From Oegoconia quadripuncta (lineage: Eukaryota > Arthropoda > Insecta > Lepidoptera > Autostichidae): 64,000 nucleotides of DNA. Each line of letters starts with the position of its first letter. Position 1 is the first letter of the stretch. The DNA is taken from the NCBI GenBank assembly GCA_949316235.1, contig OX438752.1, forward strand, positions 2,875,001 through 2,939,000, written 5' to 3'. Shown here one piece after another: positions 21,241 to 33,069 of this stretch. Made by a program: the position numbers and the translations under genes. A model generated the notes under the pieces. The model was not told the origin of the DNA and searched no databases. It saw only the letters and a program-made list of their open reading frames with translations.

Positions 21241-23184
21241 CGTATATTACATTTTCAAAAATGTACTTTGACGAAAAGGTCTTTAAATCTGTCTCTAAGT
21301 GACACTGCAGGTCTCAATTGATAATTTTTCAAGAACTTGATTTTGTTAGATACTCCTTAACCATGTTTGACGGAAATCGATTCAGTCGTTTCGTGAATAT
21401 TTAAGTTAGTACACAGTTGATTTGTTTTACTAAGTTAATAGTTTGTGGAGGTTTCCTAAATTTTCATATACCTGTTGATTGTGTCTTCTGGACAGTGAAT
21501 AAATGTTTTGTACATCCGTCTACATGTCATCATCTCATCACATATGATGAGACTAGTCGCACTTCGTACGAATAACATATTATTCGTAAACCTATCGCAA
21601 TTTTTTCCATCCATCACATTCCATTATTATGTTTGCTATAATCACGTGAAGTAAGAACCTAAGCTCACGTGGCGCTCGCATTCTCAAGCGTTTTCGATTA
21701 GCAAAGTTTATAAGTGCCTGGTGTGTTTAGTCTTAGGATGGGTGACAGCTAGTCGCACTTCGTACGAGTATTTCCATGTTGTTGGGGCAGAATATCGGCG
21801 GTTGCAGGTTGTTAAGTGGTGACCTGAATCATTTGTCGAAATTTCTAAGCATGTAGGTAATTCAATTTCCATTTTCATTAATCATGAAGAACAGACCTTT
21901 GTTAACGATGCCACTTATTAGTAATCTGTGACGATGCCGATTAACTATCACACAAATACAAGCATCTAAATACTGTATATAAATCACAAAATACACAATA
22001 ATGCAAGAGTATTTAAAATACCTGATGAGTACACAGTAAAAAATATATCGCCTTTTATCTCGTCTTAGTAGGTACTCTCATTTAAGAAATAGCTTATTCC
22101 ATAAAACTGCAGCGTCTGCAAACCGAGCGTACCATTTGGGGAGATCAGACTTTGTTAAGCGGCTTTATTCTGGATTTTATTAAATTATCAAACAAATTAC
22201 AGCGAAATGCAAATTTCTCTTCATTACTCTGATATCAGGCGAGCAAACTCGACAGCCGCCTGATTTAGTATGAACATATGCAGACGCCCTAAGGATTATG
22301 CGGGTCCAACAAACTTTTCCATCCTGTCTATTACAGGTAAGGAACACATGTGCGCGAAACTTTGGACATTATCTACGATTATAATGGAAAGTGCGCATGT
22401 CAAGTTGTCTGTTATCTCCTTAAGTTGTTGTAAGATGCTATGGAGTTGTTCAAGTTACCCTGATTGCGTCTTCAATCTTCTGTGATTTCGCGCATGAGTT
22501 TTGAGGAAATTATGCGCGTTGTTGCTTTGTAATTTAGGGCTAGTTTACAAAGTTTCTAATGAGGATAATTCTGCATGCGATACCTATAAGGTCGGAGGAG
22601 GATATATACTCTAGCGATACAAGACATTTTGGTTTTAGAAGGTGACGCAATAATTCTTAGACAATTTAAATCAACGAGGAAAATGCGTAACGTCATCTCG
22701 TTTGAAATATCGGGTTTATTCCGTTCAGTGGCGCCCTCATTAGATACAATAAGATTTCTTTTTGAATACGGAATATTTAAACTTCTTGTCGAGTGCAGGT
22801 CAGAGCGATTTTTTCGACTTATTCTATATTTAAAAAAAGTCTCAATTTATCCACTGGACTGAATAAACTTTCAAGGAATTAGAAATCCGCTAAAACCTCT
22901 TTAAAGTTGGTTTTGGAGACTATTTTTTGGTCAATAGTCATTGTAATGCATAAATACTTATTTATTTTCATAAAATGAAGAAGTTGTAAGTTAACGCTTC
23001 TGCTATATCTTGTAAAATAACATCACGCAAATGATAATTAACATTACATTGCTCGGAATCTGTGAATTTAAATTTAATTTTTAATTTAATTTGAATTTCA
23101 TTTTTAATTTTAAATTAATTTTTTTTTAGTTTTAAAATGAATCTGCAACTGCCTTAAATAATAACATTTATTTTCCTCTTGCAG
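21241..23184. other. Intron sequence, nothing assigned
   Basis: 'ctagtcgcacttcgtacga' occurs twice in direct orientation (about 21552 and 21751). Plus-strand frames at 22270 and 22629 show no recognisable protein. Low-complexity T/A-rich sequence at 23060-23130 precedes the exon 2 acceptor. Confidence 0.4.
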
Positions 23185-23357
23185 TACTTCCGCACCCTCA
23201 ACACGCGTGTCTCCCTCGTCTACATCGAGTCCTGGCAGGGGGCCGATCGGGCAGACATCGACAGGAACCAGGACATCACCAGAGCCATCCTCAGGTTCAG
23301 CGACTACACAGCCAGGAAACTGTTCACTGTTGAGAGGGACACCACACAATTACTTAC
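23185..23357 (+). CDS. mmd: ADAM gene, exon 2: metalloprotease domain, central part
   Basis: 173 nt: 57 codons plus two bases, entered in phase 0 from exon 1. Acceptor 'tcctcttgcag', donor 'gtgaga'. The protein begins YFRTLNTRVSLVYIESWQ and continues with NQDITRAILRFSDYTARKLF and RDTTQLLT. These are the conserved segments of ADAM metalloprotease domains: the 'NTRV.LV.IE.W' strand, the 'ITRAI..F..Y' helix and the 'D..QLLT' strand before the zinc site. The two-base overhang AC joins the first base of exon 3 to give Thr. The exon is more GC-rich than its flanks, as expected of conserved coding sequence among AT-rich introns. The preceding 8.9-kb intron holds a tandem array, non-LTR tails and SINE fragments. 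Confidence 0.92.
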
Positions 23358-23404
23358 GTGAGATGCTTTTTGGAGTTATTTTATTTAAGTCACGGAATCC
23401 ACAG

Positions 23405-23500
23405 CACTTAGGCCGTAACCGTAGATCCGCGCTTGAGCATAGTTAGAAGCTGCTGTCCCTTTTTAACTGTCCTCAAACGGATACAGAGATACAGATTAAA
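23405..23500 (+). repeat. Family J repeat beside exon 2
   Basis: 'agatccgcgcttgagcatag' and 'tgtccctttttaactgtcct' match, in inverse orientation, 55655-55770 just upstream of exon 8. Confidence 0.6.
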
Positions 23501-23697
23501 CTATGGTAAAACTTATCATTCATAATTATCTCCAACTCATCCGCAACTCAGTAGCGTGCCCTCCATACAGGCAGGAAGGCAGGCCTACCCTAGAAAATTA
23601 TAAGCTTTCCTCGAAATGAATTGTCAAGACCCGATTCAAACAGTTGATTGCTAGAAGAGCTTATTATTTTGTAGGTAGTTGTATTTTTCCTCACATT

Positions 23698-23920
23698 CGA
23701 TGACCGATTGGTGTAGTAGTTAGTGACACTGTCAGTGAGAAACCAACGGTTACGGGTTCGAATCCCGCGAGGGATAGATAAATGTTTGGGTGATGAAAAC
23801 GAACATTTATTCCCGAATCAAGGATATTTATATAAATATTTATGTATGTTTATCCGTTATCTAGTATCCCCAGTACAAGCTTTGTTTAGTTTGGGTCTAA
23901 ATGACAGGTGTAAATGTTCT
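23698..23920 (+). repeat. SINE family A
   Basis: 'gaccgattggtgtagtagtt' and 'ggttacgggttcgaatcccg'; the 3' end ('atgacaggtgtaaatgt') is joined to an inverted family C SINE. Confidence 0.82.
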
Positions 23921-24156
23921 TTTTTTATGCATAACGGGTTTGTACTTGACCTCAATCACACCTGATGTTAAGTGAAGTTGAGGTCGAAGGTGGAAGCGTA
24001 CTGACCTGGATACCCCAACACATTTGGGCCTGGCTATCTTATCTCTGACAACCGGAACACAACAATGCTATTAACATTGCTGATTGGTGTCAGATTTAGA
24101 TAAAATGGTGGTAGCTAGCCAGGCGGACATTTTAAAATGCCCTATCACCAACCAAT
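23921..24156 (-). repeat. SINE family C, 5'-truncated
   Basis: Reads from 'ttttttatgcataacgggtt' to 'aaaatgccctatcaccaacc'; the tRNA-like head is missing. Confidence 0.82.
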
Positions 24157-24599
24157 TTATATGCATCCACATAAATATATAGACAAGAATTATTTAATTT
24201 AAACTTAAACAATTAATTGCAATTAAATGGGTTTTGATTTAGTTATGTAGAATATACAATACGTATTGAAATTACATTCTTTATTACGTCATTAAACACA
24301 ATAGAACTCATAAATCTTTACAATGGGTGCTATAATGTTTAAAGAAATATAGTCCTTATAGCTCTACTCTATTGACTCTGTCTCCTGACACTAGTTCTAG
24401 AACCTGTCCTCCGAGACTCATCCAGCGAGTAGTAGCATTTACTATTGAACTATTTCTTGAGCATAGATTTAAATTTGTAGGAGTGTTCTTCATTTGTTAT
24501 GACTGTAGGAATTTTGTTGAAAGGACCAGAGTGTACTATTATTAGGGAAGGTAAAGGTCGATTTAGATACATATCTATTGATTCACAGTTAATAAATAC
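24157..24599. other. Intron sequence, nothing recognised
   Basis: AT-rich. 24300-24600 has weak resemblance to a minus-strand retroelement 3' end (Phe/Lys-rich frame) but nothing decisive. Confidence 0.35.
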
Positions 24600-24934
24600 A
24601 CCGTCTCCGTGGCTCAATGTAAACAACATTGGGTTTACGATTCGGAGGACGCGGGTTCGATCCCCAGCGGGGTACATGTTTAAGTACTCGGTTTGGTTGG
24701 TGGTAGGGCATTTTAAATGTCCGCCTAGCTAGCTACCATCATCTTATCGAAATCTGCCGTCAAGCAGCAATGTCAATAGCATTGTTGTGTTCCGGTTGTC
24801 AGAGATAAGATAGCCAGTCCCCCAAATGTGTTCGGGTTTCCGGGTCAGTACGTATCCACCTTCGACCTCATCTTCACTTAACATCAGGTGTGATTGAGGT
24901 CAAGTACCAACCCGTTGTGCATAAAAAAAAAATA
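24600..24934 (+). repeat. SINE family C, full length
   Basis: One of the best-preserved copies: head 'ccgtggctcaatgtaaacaa', B box 'gcgggttcgatccccagcgg', complete body, tail 'cgttgtgcataaaaaaaaaa'. Confidence 0.88.
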
Positions 24935-26010
24935 CTCCACCGAATTTATACCACTTTAGTACCATCACAAAATTTCAAACCAATATTTGTCCATCTTATT
25001 ACATTTACTTCAATTAATTAAGTTTACTCACAATTATGAAATATAGATTACATTCTAACCAAGCATTTAATATTACACCCCCAAAAGTCTCATTAGGATC
25101 CACAGAGGGATAGATTACGTTTCGTTCCGCAATTTCTACAGCTCGGCGAATTGTAAGCAATTTAATTCGGAGCTTATGTCCATAATTACACTTTGAAATT
25201 TAAATTAACAAGATGAACCCGAGGTTGCATCTCAAAGTGTCGTAACACGACCAAATTGCAACTGAAGAGTTAGTAGCGGGCCCACAAATCTGCTTGCGAA
25301 ACCCTTTTCATTTTTACACAAATTGATGCAGAAATGGAGTTAGGTAATATTTCACTGCGGTGAAGGGTTAATTTTTTCGCGCGTACTTGACTGTACTGTC
25401 AGTGGTAAGGCATTACGCATGTCATGTAAGTGATATATAACCAAATTGTGCCTAGATTTTTATATACATATATACAAGTATATATACAAGACCATTTCTT
25501 TTTGCAATAGTGATTAGCAAAAAATATATGTTTAAATAATACAAATACAAAATTTATTTACTAATAATAGTTTTACAATAACGTTATGGTACAAATACAA
25601 TATAAATACAAAAAGCTTTTATTTTCTGCTTAAAATTATGACGTATATAAAATGGTTTTTGAGAAAGACTGGTGTCCGTATTAGGAAACCTGTGTGACAG
25701 ATCACCAGCCTCTCACCCTCTGGAGTGGCTCTCTCATTGTGAGACAGTATGGTCAGTATGTGTCCAAAACCTTTAATTGTGTGTGAGAGACTTTTGTTAT
25801 ATGTCTGCAAATATAAAAATTATACACCTATAAATAATTATAATTACGTTGATAAACGCATTATCACAAGATTAAGTCTCAGGTATGAGCGCTCATACTC
25901 CGACCCTTGGGATCAGACGATACAAATTAAAAGAAAGAAAAGAAAATATTCAATGAATAATCTTCTTCTTTTCGAGTCAATCGCAAAAATTATAATGACC
26001 TAAAACTAGT
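24935..26010. other. Intron sequence, nothing recognised
   Basis: Contains TATA-rich stretches (25450-25480) and open frames without similarity. No repeat family identified. Confidence 0.4.
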
Positions 26011-26150
26011 AGCTCAGAAAATAGCAACGTCGATGGCTCTTTGGTTTGCCTCAAAAAGGTCCTTCTCTGTGCAAGAAACGAGAGGCAGGGCACGACAACA
26101 AGTGCGCCATAGATTGCATGGTACCGCAGTCGCACTTGTCAAAACTTCAA
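26010..26150 (-). repeat. Non-LTR ORF2 tail, family K
   Basis: Minus-strand translation gives short pieces such as TMQSMAHLLSCP and FEANQRAIDVAIF, the Cys/His-containing end of a Jockey-like ORF2. A second copy is at 28765-28930. Confidence 0.62.
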
Positions 26151-26179
26151 AATAAAAAATATTCAATGTAGGATACAAA

Positions 26180-26640
26180 AATATCACTTATTGAAAGTCA
26201 ACATGTCATTTTTTTTAAACTACATCGCTTCACAAGGTGTTATGGTTAGGGAGAAGAAGCGACAAGAAACTCCCGAACAACACATCTTTTCAATTGGTTT
26301 CCATCTTTACAATATATTACATTTTATATTACATATTACAAAACAAAAGCAATTAACGTAACGACCAGCTAACACCAGACTTCCTTATCGCCTAAATAAT
26401 CATCTATCCTGTAAGAACCCTTCTTAGACAGAGTTTCTTGAATGTGGCGTTTAAATTTCTGCTCTATTAAACTCAATACATGTTCTGGTATTTTATTGTA
26501 AAAGCGTATGCTGTGTCCCACAAAGGATGTGATGTCTAAATTGTAGATTTTCAATTTTATTTTTGTTTCTAGTATTCAAATTATGATTATCAGAATGTTT
26601 ACGAAATAGGCGTATATTTTAGCGTACATACATTATACTG
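26180..26640 (-). pseudogene. Non-LTR ORF2 end, diverged family H relative
   Basis: Frame 26554-26369 includes GHSIRFYNKIPEHVLSL and SKKGSYRIDDYLGDKE, matching in style the NKVP...KKAYYKISDYLDD ending of family H. Confidence 0.68.
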
Positions 26641-27450
26641 TCATATATGTATATTGGGATGCAATAGTTAAAATACTTATTTCTTTAATCAGATCTCTTA
26701 GAGAGTCATCATTAGAGAAGCCCCACATCTTCCTGAATTTTCGGCACCTGCAAATACCAACGCTGAAGTCTATTAAGGGACTTTAGATGGGCCTTGCTTT
26801 CTGCTTTGCTTGATGCTTTTCCGCAATGGGCATATAGGTGTTATTGTGAAACTTTTCTGACCATAGCTCTATCCTGGCCTTAGATCTATCCTGGCCTTAG
26901 ATGGATCTGTGTCGGTTCTGTCGGATTTTGAGGCGTGACACTGGTCGACACGTGTCAAATTTGTGCGAGTGTAGTGGGTGTCTGTGGTGTGCTGCTAGCT
27001 TTTGTCTTTCAATAGAACAGGCTATCTGACGCCGAATACAGGGTGGCGCTATCCCAGCCTGAGAATATAGTATATGAATAATGAAATGGGGTAAGTGCGT
27101 GAAGGAGTGTGTGAATGAATTTGTTTGAGCACCTACATGTATATGTAAGTGCAAATAATGACTTAAGTCCTGAAATTACGGCATTTTTGGTAAAATTTAT
27201 CAAAAAAATGCTAGGTATTAGCATGTTTATATCAAAATATTTTTAAATTTGAACGGTATGTATGTAAATATATGGGATTCTGAACAATACGGTGACATAG
27301 GATAATTTAAACAAATAGGTAATGACGCCATTTTGTTAAATTTCTAAAAAAATCAAATTATAGTTTTTCCATTAATTCATTAACTAGCGACATGCGCCTC
27401 CGCTATACTACGCTTTTGATGCATTGCAGAAAACCATGCTACGCGCTACG
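26641..27450. other. Intron sequence, nothing assigned
   Basis: No gene recognised. A short direct duplication 'tagctctatcctggccttagatc' type occurs at 26866-26900. Confidence 0.4.
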
Positions 27451-27495
27451 TCGTAGCGCTATATCGTAGCGTTATATCGTAGCGCTATATCGTAG
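27451..27495. repeat. 13-bp minisatellite, 3.4 units
   Basis: tcgtagcgctata repeated with one substitution in the middle unit. Confidence 0.88.
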
Positions 27496-27594
27496 TCAGT
27501 TACGTCGGATCTTTGTTTCGTATGACAAATCAAATAAATTTTCCTTTTATTTCTATTTGTATTTTAAACCATTATGGCCACAATCATACTTACA

Positions 27595-27970
27595 TACATA
27601 TACATAAAGTCACGACCTGTTCCCGTAGGGGTAGGCAGAGACCACAGACTTCCACTTGCTACGATCCTGACACACCTCTTTTGCGTCATTCACTCTCATA
27701 AGATTGTTCATACATGCTCGTCGGTTTAGGGTACTCTTGATACGACCTTTTTTAAAATGTCCCCGATTTGTTCATGGTACGTTCGCCGTGGTCTTCCCCT
27801 ACCAACACTGCCATCCATACATTCGCATCGTATATCTCTTTCGTTTCATTCATCCTCTCCACATGTGCAAACCATCTCAGCATACCTTTTTCAATCTTTG
27901 TCACTACGTCTTCTTTTAACCTGCTTAACTCCCTAATTACACTATTCCTGATTCTATCTTTCAAAGTCAC
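27595..27970 (-). pseudogene. Retrotransposon ORF tail, family D
   Basis: Minus-strand frame shows LKDRIRNSVIRELSRLKEDV and [15 protein letters not shown], as at 18005-18436. It is broken after MNE, and the 'GRPR' part survives in another frame. Confidence 0.75.
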
Positions 27971-28376
27971 CCCCCATACTTCTCAATGATCAGATTTCTA
28001 CTTTCATTCTTCATATGTAATAACAATCAGTTGATGTAACAGCAGGATACACCTGTTCAATTTAAAGCATCTAAATTCATCTCTGGGCCGAAGGCTGGGT
28101 GCCGCTAAACAGCTCAAAAATTAATCTCTAAAGCGAACCGACTCGAGTAATTCATGCGATAAACGGATCTGCCGACCGACGAAAGCGAACTAACGCTTAG
28201 TTCGTGCTGATTTTAAAACGATACGCCCGAGTTACAGCGAAATTGTCTCTGCGTTTCGTTAACGAAGAGGAAATTTTGCTGTGTCAAAATACGCCTCTTT
28301 TGAATTTGGAATGTTGGAGACAATGGTTTTGAAATAGATAGACTATAAATTGCAAATTTAGGAAACCCTCGAGGTT
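27971..28376. other. Intron sequence, unique-looking
   Basis: 28080-28330 has a mixed, non-repetitive composition with no open frame of note. It is not seen elsewhere in the window. Confidence 0.35.
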
Positions 28377-28688
28377 AACCGCCTCCGTGGCTCAAATTAA
28401 ACAACATTGGGTTAACGTTTCGGAGGTCGCGGGTTCAATCCCCAGCGGGGTATATATTTTTGTTACTCGCTTTGGTTGGTGGTATTAAATGTCCGCCTGG
28501 CTAGCTACCACCGTCTTATCTAAATCTGCCGCCAAACAGCAATGTTGAGTTCCGGTTGTCAAAGATAAGATAGCCAGTTCCTCAAATAAGATAGGGTTTC
28601 CGGGTCAGTACGCTACTACCTTCGGCCTCATCTTCACTTAACGTCAGGTGTGATTGAGGTCAAGTGCTAACCCGTTGTCCATAACAAA
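28377..28688 (+). repeat. SINE family C
   Basis: Complete head and tail with small internal deletions (the 'tagggcatttt' and 'taatagcattgt' segments are shortened). Confidence 0.85.
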
Positions 28689-28764
28689 TCCATGTATCAT
28701 CCAGATAAATCAAACCAATTGTGTAAAAAACTTCTTTACGAGCCAATGCAGAAAAAAAATATAG

Positions 28765-28930
28765 TGACTTAAAGTAGTTTGGCCCAAAAAGTGACGACCT
28801 CGATGGCTCTTTAGATTGCCTCAAAAAGGTCCTTCTCTGTGTAAGAATCTGGAGAGGCAAGACACGACAACAAGTGCGCCATACATTGCATGGTATCGCA
28901 GTCTCAGTTGTAATATTTGTGCTGTTAGTG
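28765..28930 (-). repeat. Non-LTR ORF2 tail, family K
   Basis: 'ctcgatggctctttagattg' and 'acaacaagtgcgccatacat' match 26025-26120. Confidence 0.62.
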
Positions 28931-28964
28931 TGTCTTATTAAATAAATTAAAAGTATACGCTTTT

Positions 28965-29350
28965 ATAACCTTATACCTGAGAATATCATTAATCTAAATG
29001 AAAAACAATTTAAAAACCATATCAAAACAACATTAACAAAAAAGGTTATTACAAAATTAGTGACTACCTGAATGACAAAAACGCTTGGTATACTTCGCCC
29101 AGCTCCCAAAAATTATAAAATGGTATTAGTTGTATACTTTTATAAAAAAAAAAGAAAAGAAAAGAAAATGATCCTGTGGGTTTCTTGCGCCGCTTCTTTT
29201 CCTACAAATGATTTCCCCTTCCGAAGCGGTGGTAGCTTGGACATACTGACTGACCGAAAATGCTTAGCCCTATTTCTATTTTAAATTGATATTCAACAAA
29301 TGATATCATGTATCTTACGTTGAAATAAAATGCTTTGAGTTTGAAATAAA
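28965..29350 (+). repeat. Non-LTR ORF2 end and 3' UTR, family H2
   Basis: 'cttatacctgagaatatcat', 'aggttattacaaaattagtg' and '...gtatcttacgttgaaataaa'. It shares order and sequence with 29440-29850 and, inverted, with 38650-39330. Confidence 0.65.
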
Positions 29351-29439
29351 TAAATTATTTGTAAGGCAGTCAGCTTCAGGTAAATATTTGTTAAACTGAA
29401 AGTATGGTGTCTGTCAAGTATATTTCTATAGCTGACATT

Positions 29440-29850
29440 CGATAAAACTAAGCAAAGTTAACACATTACAGTTTTATAAACTTATACCTTAGAATAACAT
29501 TAATCTAACTGAGAAAACATTTAAAGATCATGTCGAAACAAAATTATCAAAAAAGGTTATCACAAAATTTGTGATTATCTGAATGTCAAACACGCTTGGT
29601 GTACTTCGATCAACGCCCAAATTATAAAATTGTATTAGTTGTATACTTTTTATAAAAGAAAAGGCCAACACTGAACCTGTAGGATTCTTGTGCCGCTTCT
29701 GTTACCACAGATGATTTCCCTTTCCGAAGCAGTAGTAGCTTGGACATACTGACTGACAGAAATGCGATAAACCCTACTAATATTTCTAGTAGATTTAAAT
29801 TGATATTCATCGAATGATATCATGTATCTTACATTGAAATAAATAATAAA
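29440..29850 (+). repeat. Non-LTR ORF2 end and 3' UTR, family H2, second copy
   Basis: Direct duplicate of the preceding copy with about 10-15% apparent divergence by eye, ending 'tatcttacattgaaataaat'. Confidence 0.65.
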
Positions 29851-29869
29851 TTAAATAATAATAATAAAT

Positions 29870-30035
29870 AAATAAATATTTCGGACACCTACACCAATCA
29901 TCTAGTCCCAAACTAAACAAAGCTTGTACTATGGATACTAGATGACGGATAAACATACATAAATATTTTTATTAACATCCATGACTCAGGAATAAATGTT
30001 CATATTCACCACACAAACATTTACACTTACATTTT
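29870..30035 (-). repeat. SINE family A, head missing
   Basis: 'aatcatctagtcccaaacta' to 'accacacaaacatttacact'; truncated before the B box. Confidence 0.8.
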
Positions 30036-30061
30036 TCATTGACATTTATAATAATAACATT

Positions 30062-30302
30062 GTTCTTCGGTTGGTGATAGGGCATTTTAAATGTCCGCTA
30101 GCTATACTACCATCTTATGTAAGTCTACCGCCAAACAGCAATGTTAATAGCATTGTTGTTTTCCGGTTGTCAGAGATAAGATAGCCAGTACTCCAAATGT
30201 GTTGGGGTTTCCGGGTCAGTGCGCTGCCACCTTCGGCCTCATCTTCACTCAACATCAGGTGTGATTGAGGTCCAGTGCTAACCCGTTGTTCATAAAAAAA
30301 AA
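30062..30302 (+). repeat. SINE family C, 5'-truncated
   Basis: Starts 'tcggttggtgatagggcatt'; ends in 'cataaaaaaaaaaat'. Confidence 0.82.
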
Positions 30303-30848
30303 AATAACTCCAGAATATTTAAATAACATTCTAAAATAAATTCGCCCGGATTATCTCCAAAAAGTCGCTTGTGCTAATTTTAACAAATTAGGGGCGTGAT
30401 TCGAACGAAGATAGCAGCTTCCGACAGCTGAAGGAAATCCCATCATAATTCAGTTGCCGACAGCGTAGATCTAACACGTCGATATCAAATCACGAAGCAC
30501 CTGCGCCCCTCGAACAAGATGTAATCTCAAAGCCTAGAATCGAAGTTTTTCATTCCCACCGGAATCACTCAAGACGGAGAATGCGATTTTCGAACTTCCA
30601 TCAAATCACGACCGGAAACAATTCAACATTCGAATGTCGAAATTAAAAGATTTTTTTTTATTTATTTGATACACAAACTGTTGCTTACATAAATTACATA
30701 AGTAGCTCATGTACTCTTAAAACATTACATCATTTGTTAACCTATAGTCTCCTACATTACATTATCTAAGGTGCATTAGGTAAATTACATAACTTAAGAT
30801 AAAATCAAATGTCAAAATCTTAACTGATTGTTAGAACTGGGCTCGAAA
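30303..30848. other. Intron sequence, nothing assigned
   Basis: 30360-30640 is non-repetitive with moderate GC; no frame or RNA signal recognised. Confidence 0.35.
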
Positions 30849-31189
30849 ACTAAGGCCCGTATTTAATAAACCAATCTCAATACAAGTCTTGAGGCTGTAT
30901 CACCCGAGATGCGTCTTAAGAAGTTGACGCTATCTCAAGCTCCGTGCTAATTTATAAACCAATCTTGAGGTCTACTCAGCTGAGATCACTTCTCAAGTAT
31001 ACGCCTCAGCGGCGAATAAATGATAGTTTGAGTTCCGTTATTAATACGTGAAACTCTCAAGTGAGTACAGCTCGAGTAAGCACACGCGTTTCAGGTATCA
31101 AGTTAGGTATATTAATCAACACGTTTACTTGAGACCAGTCACAAGACTGTTCTCAATCTTGAGAATGGTTTGTTAATACGGGCCTAACA
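30849..31189. mobile_element. PIF/Harbinger-like MITE, copy 1
   Basis: TAA target-site duplication flanks terminal inverted repeats 'ggcccgtatttaataaacca' and its complement 'tggtttgttaatacgggcc'. The interior is rich in 'tctcaag/cttgaga' words and has no coding capacity. A 3-bp TWA target is characteristic of PIF/Harbinger. Confidence 0.8.
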
Positions 31190-31671
31190 CATTTCTTTAG
31201 AAACACATATATTAAATTTTGCCAAAGAAAAACTAAATAAAAATTTGCTACCCTATCAGCTTAGCCTTAACCTTACATGTGCGCTTGATGAAAGCGTTGC
31301 CCGTATAATTAGTTCTACTTTATTTAGTTCTACTTTATTGAAATATCACTTACACGTTATGTTACATACATTTATTAACTTAACATTAAAATCGAAGCGC
31401 AAGGCAGCGAGCAGGCCAAGTTCTCAAAAAAAAAATTGGGCGTTCGTACGCCATGCATTATTTACACGAACCATTTCGAGCCCCTTTTTCACCCCCTCTA
31501 TCTCAGTAGGCTCATTAGACATACATAAATGTAGGTACTCTCTTGTTCAGGTAATGTTATGTATATAAATATAATGTATGTATATGAATATTCACAATAT
31601 TCCAACTTTTTGGAAAGTTGGTCGTAATCAGTAGTGGGGTCGCTAGTAAATAGGATTTAAAAATAAAATAA
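31190..31671. other. Intron sequence, nothing assigned
   Basis: 31609-31650 ('ggaaagttggtcgtaatcag') is a relative of the fold-back centre at 12160. No coding support for the frame at 31245-31568. Confidence 0.35.
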
Positions 31672-31942
31672 ATAAAATATCCTTAGACATACACACAGCG
31701 CCATCTAGTTCCACACTAAGCAACTATAGGCTTGTGTTGTGGATACCAGATGGTTGATATACTACATAAATACATATTTTTTTGTAAATAAATACTTATT
31801 TATAAATGACAACCTCCATAACTCGGGTACACATGGCCGTATTCATCACACAAACATATGCCCCTAGCGGGATTCGAGCCCGCAACCTTTTGGTATAGTG
31901 GCCAGAGTTGCTAACCACTACACCAAACAGGTCGTCAAAATT
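31672..31942 (-). repeat. SINE family B, near full length
   Basis: From 'ccttagacatacacacagcg' to the inverted head 'ctacaccaaacaggtcgtca', with B box complement 'gggattcgagcccgcaacct'. Confidence 0.85.
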
Positions 31943-32029
31943 ACAAAACTACACGAATTAATTCAATTTGACCCTAGGTAAATAAAGTATTAAAAGAGAA
32001 CAAATTTATAAAACTCCCTAACACATATA

Positions 32030-32250
32030 TCTTATAAAAAAAATACTCCGTCCAACTCGCTGTAGTGAGGCATAATACCTAATAAGCTACCGCTATTGCC
32101 TCGCTGAATGCATAAGCTCAGCTGCTGAGCAAAGTAGGCAGCAACTCTCATAGCCCTGTATAGGTATAAAAACGAAAACATCCATAACTCGGATACGCAC
32201 GTGTCCGTATTCATTATGAAAATGAAAAAAATGTTTACTTCAGTACCTTG
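32030..32250 (-). pseudogene. Retroelement ORF end, family L, fused to a SINE B scrap
   Basis: Minus-strand frame includes YFAQQLSLCIQRGNSG and ELDGVFFL, shared with 38240-38405 and 56282-56485. The segment 32180-32220 ('cataactcggatacgcacgt') is SINE B sequence. Confidence 0.65.
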
Positions 32251-32689
32251 ATATAACAATCAATGAGATATCGGGGGTCTCCTTTTAAGTATAAATTATC
32301 TGTGTTTAGGAGGCCCCGCTGTTCCATAACTAAATGTCAAGTATTTGTCCAATTAAGTGAAGGTGAAATAGGTTAATATTATGCTACTTATAAAATAAGA
32401 ATGAAATAAAAATGTAAAAACTAATTTATTATGTACGTGTGTGTGCAAGTATGTGTTTGTGTATGTGTGTGTGTCTGTGTGTATGAGTGTGTGTGTGAAT
32501 GAGTGTGTATATGTATATGAGTGTGTATATATTTATAGTGCGTCTGCAGCCTGATGATAAGGAAATGAGTGGTTTGTTTGAAATGTGTATTTATTTATTA
32601 AATGAGCCATCAGTGTTTCAACTTTGTCATAGGTTTTAGTGTTTAGCCAGTTACATAGAGATTTTTTACATTCATAGTACGTCTTTTTT
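32251..32689. other. Intron sequence with TG-rich microsatellite
   Basis: 32440-32530 is a (TG/TA)-rich simple sequence; no gene recognised. Confidence 0.5.
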
Positions 32690-33030
32690 ATTTATTTTTC
32701 AAATTTAAAGATACTATAAAACAGAAACTTATTAAGAAAGCATATTATAAAATATCAGATTATTTAGATGATAAACAATCATGGACATAACCAGCCCGTT
32801 CGCATAACCAGGCTATTTCACAATTAATAATGAAATATTAAAATATAATAATAATTTTGTAATATGAAAACCTTTTTTTAAAAGAGCGACCTCTCGAGTT
32901 TCTTGCTTGTTCTTCACAGGGGAAAATTGCCTTTTGAACAAGCAGTAGCTTTAAAAATGTGAAATCTGACTATTTTAAGTGTACCCTGTGTACCTACAAA
33001 ATAAAGCATTTTTGATTTTGATGATTTGAT
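32690..33030 (+). repeat. Non-LTR ORF2 end, family H
   Basis: Begins 'aaatttaaagatactataaa' in the coding end, stops near 'gatgataaacaatcatggac', with 3' UTR to 'acctacaaaataaagcattt'. Confidence 0.72.
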
Positions 33031-33069
33031 TTCATTGGGTATAGTTATTATACAAACATTATATTACTA

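Noticed and set aside
27437..27495. CRISPR-like array
   Set aside because: Units are contiguous 13-bp tandem repeats without spacers, in a eukaryotic intron.
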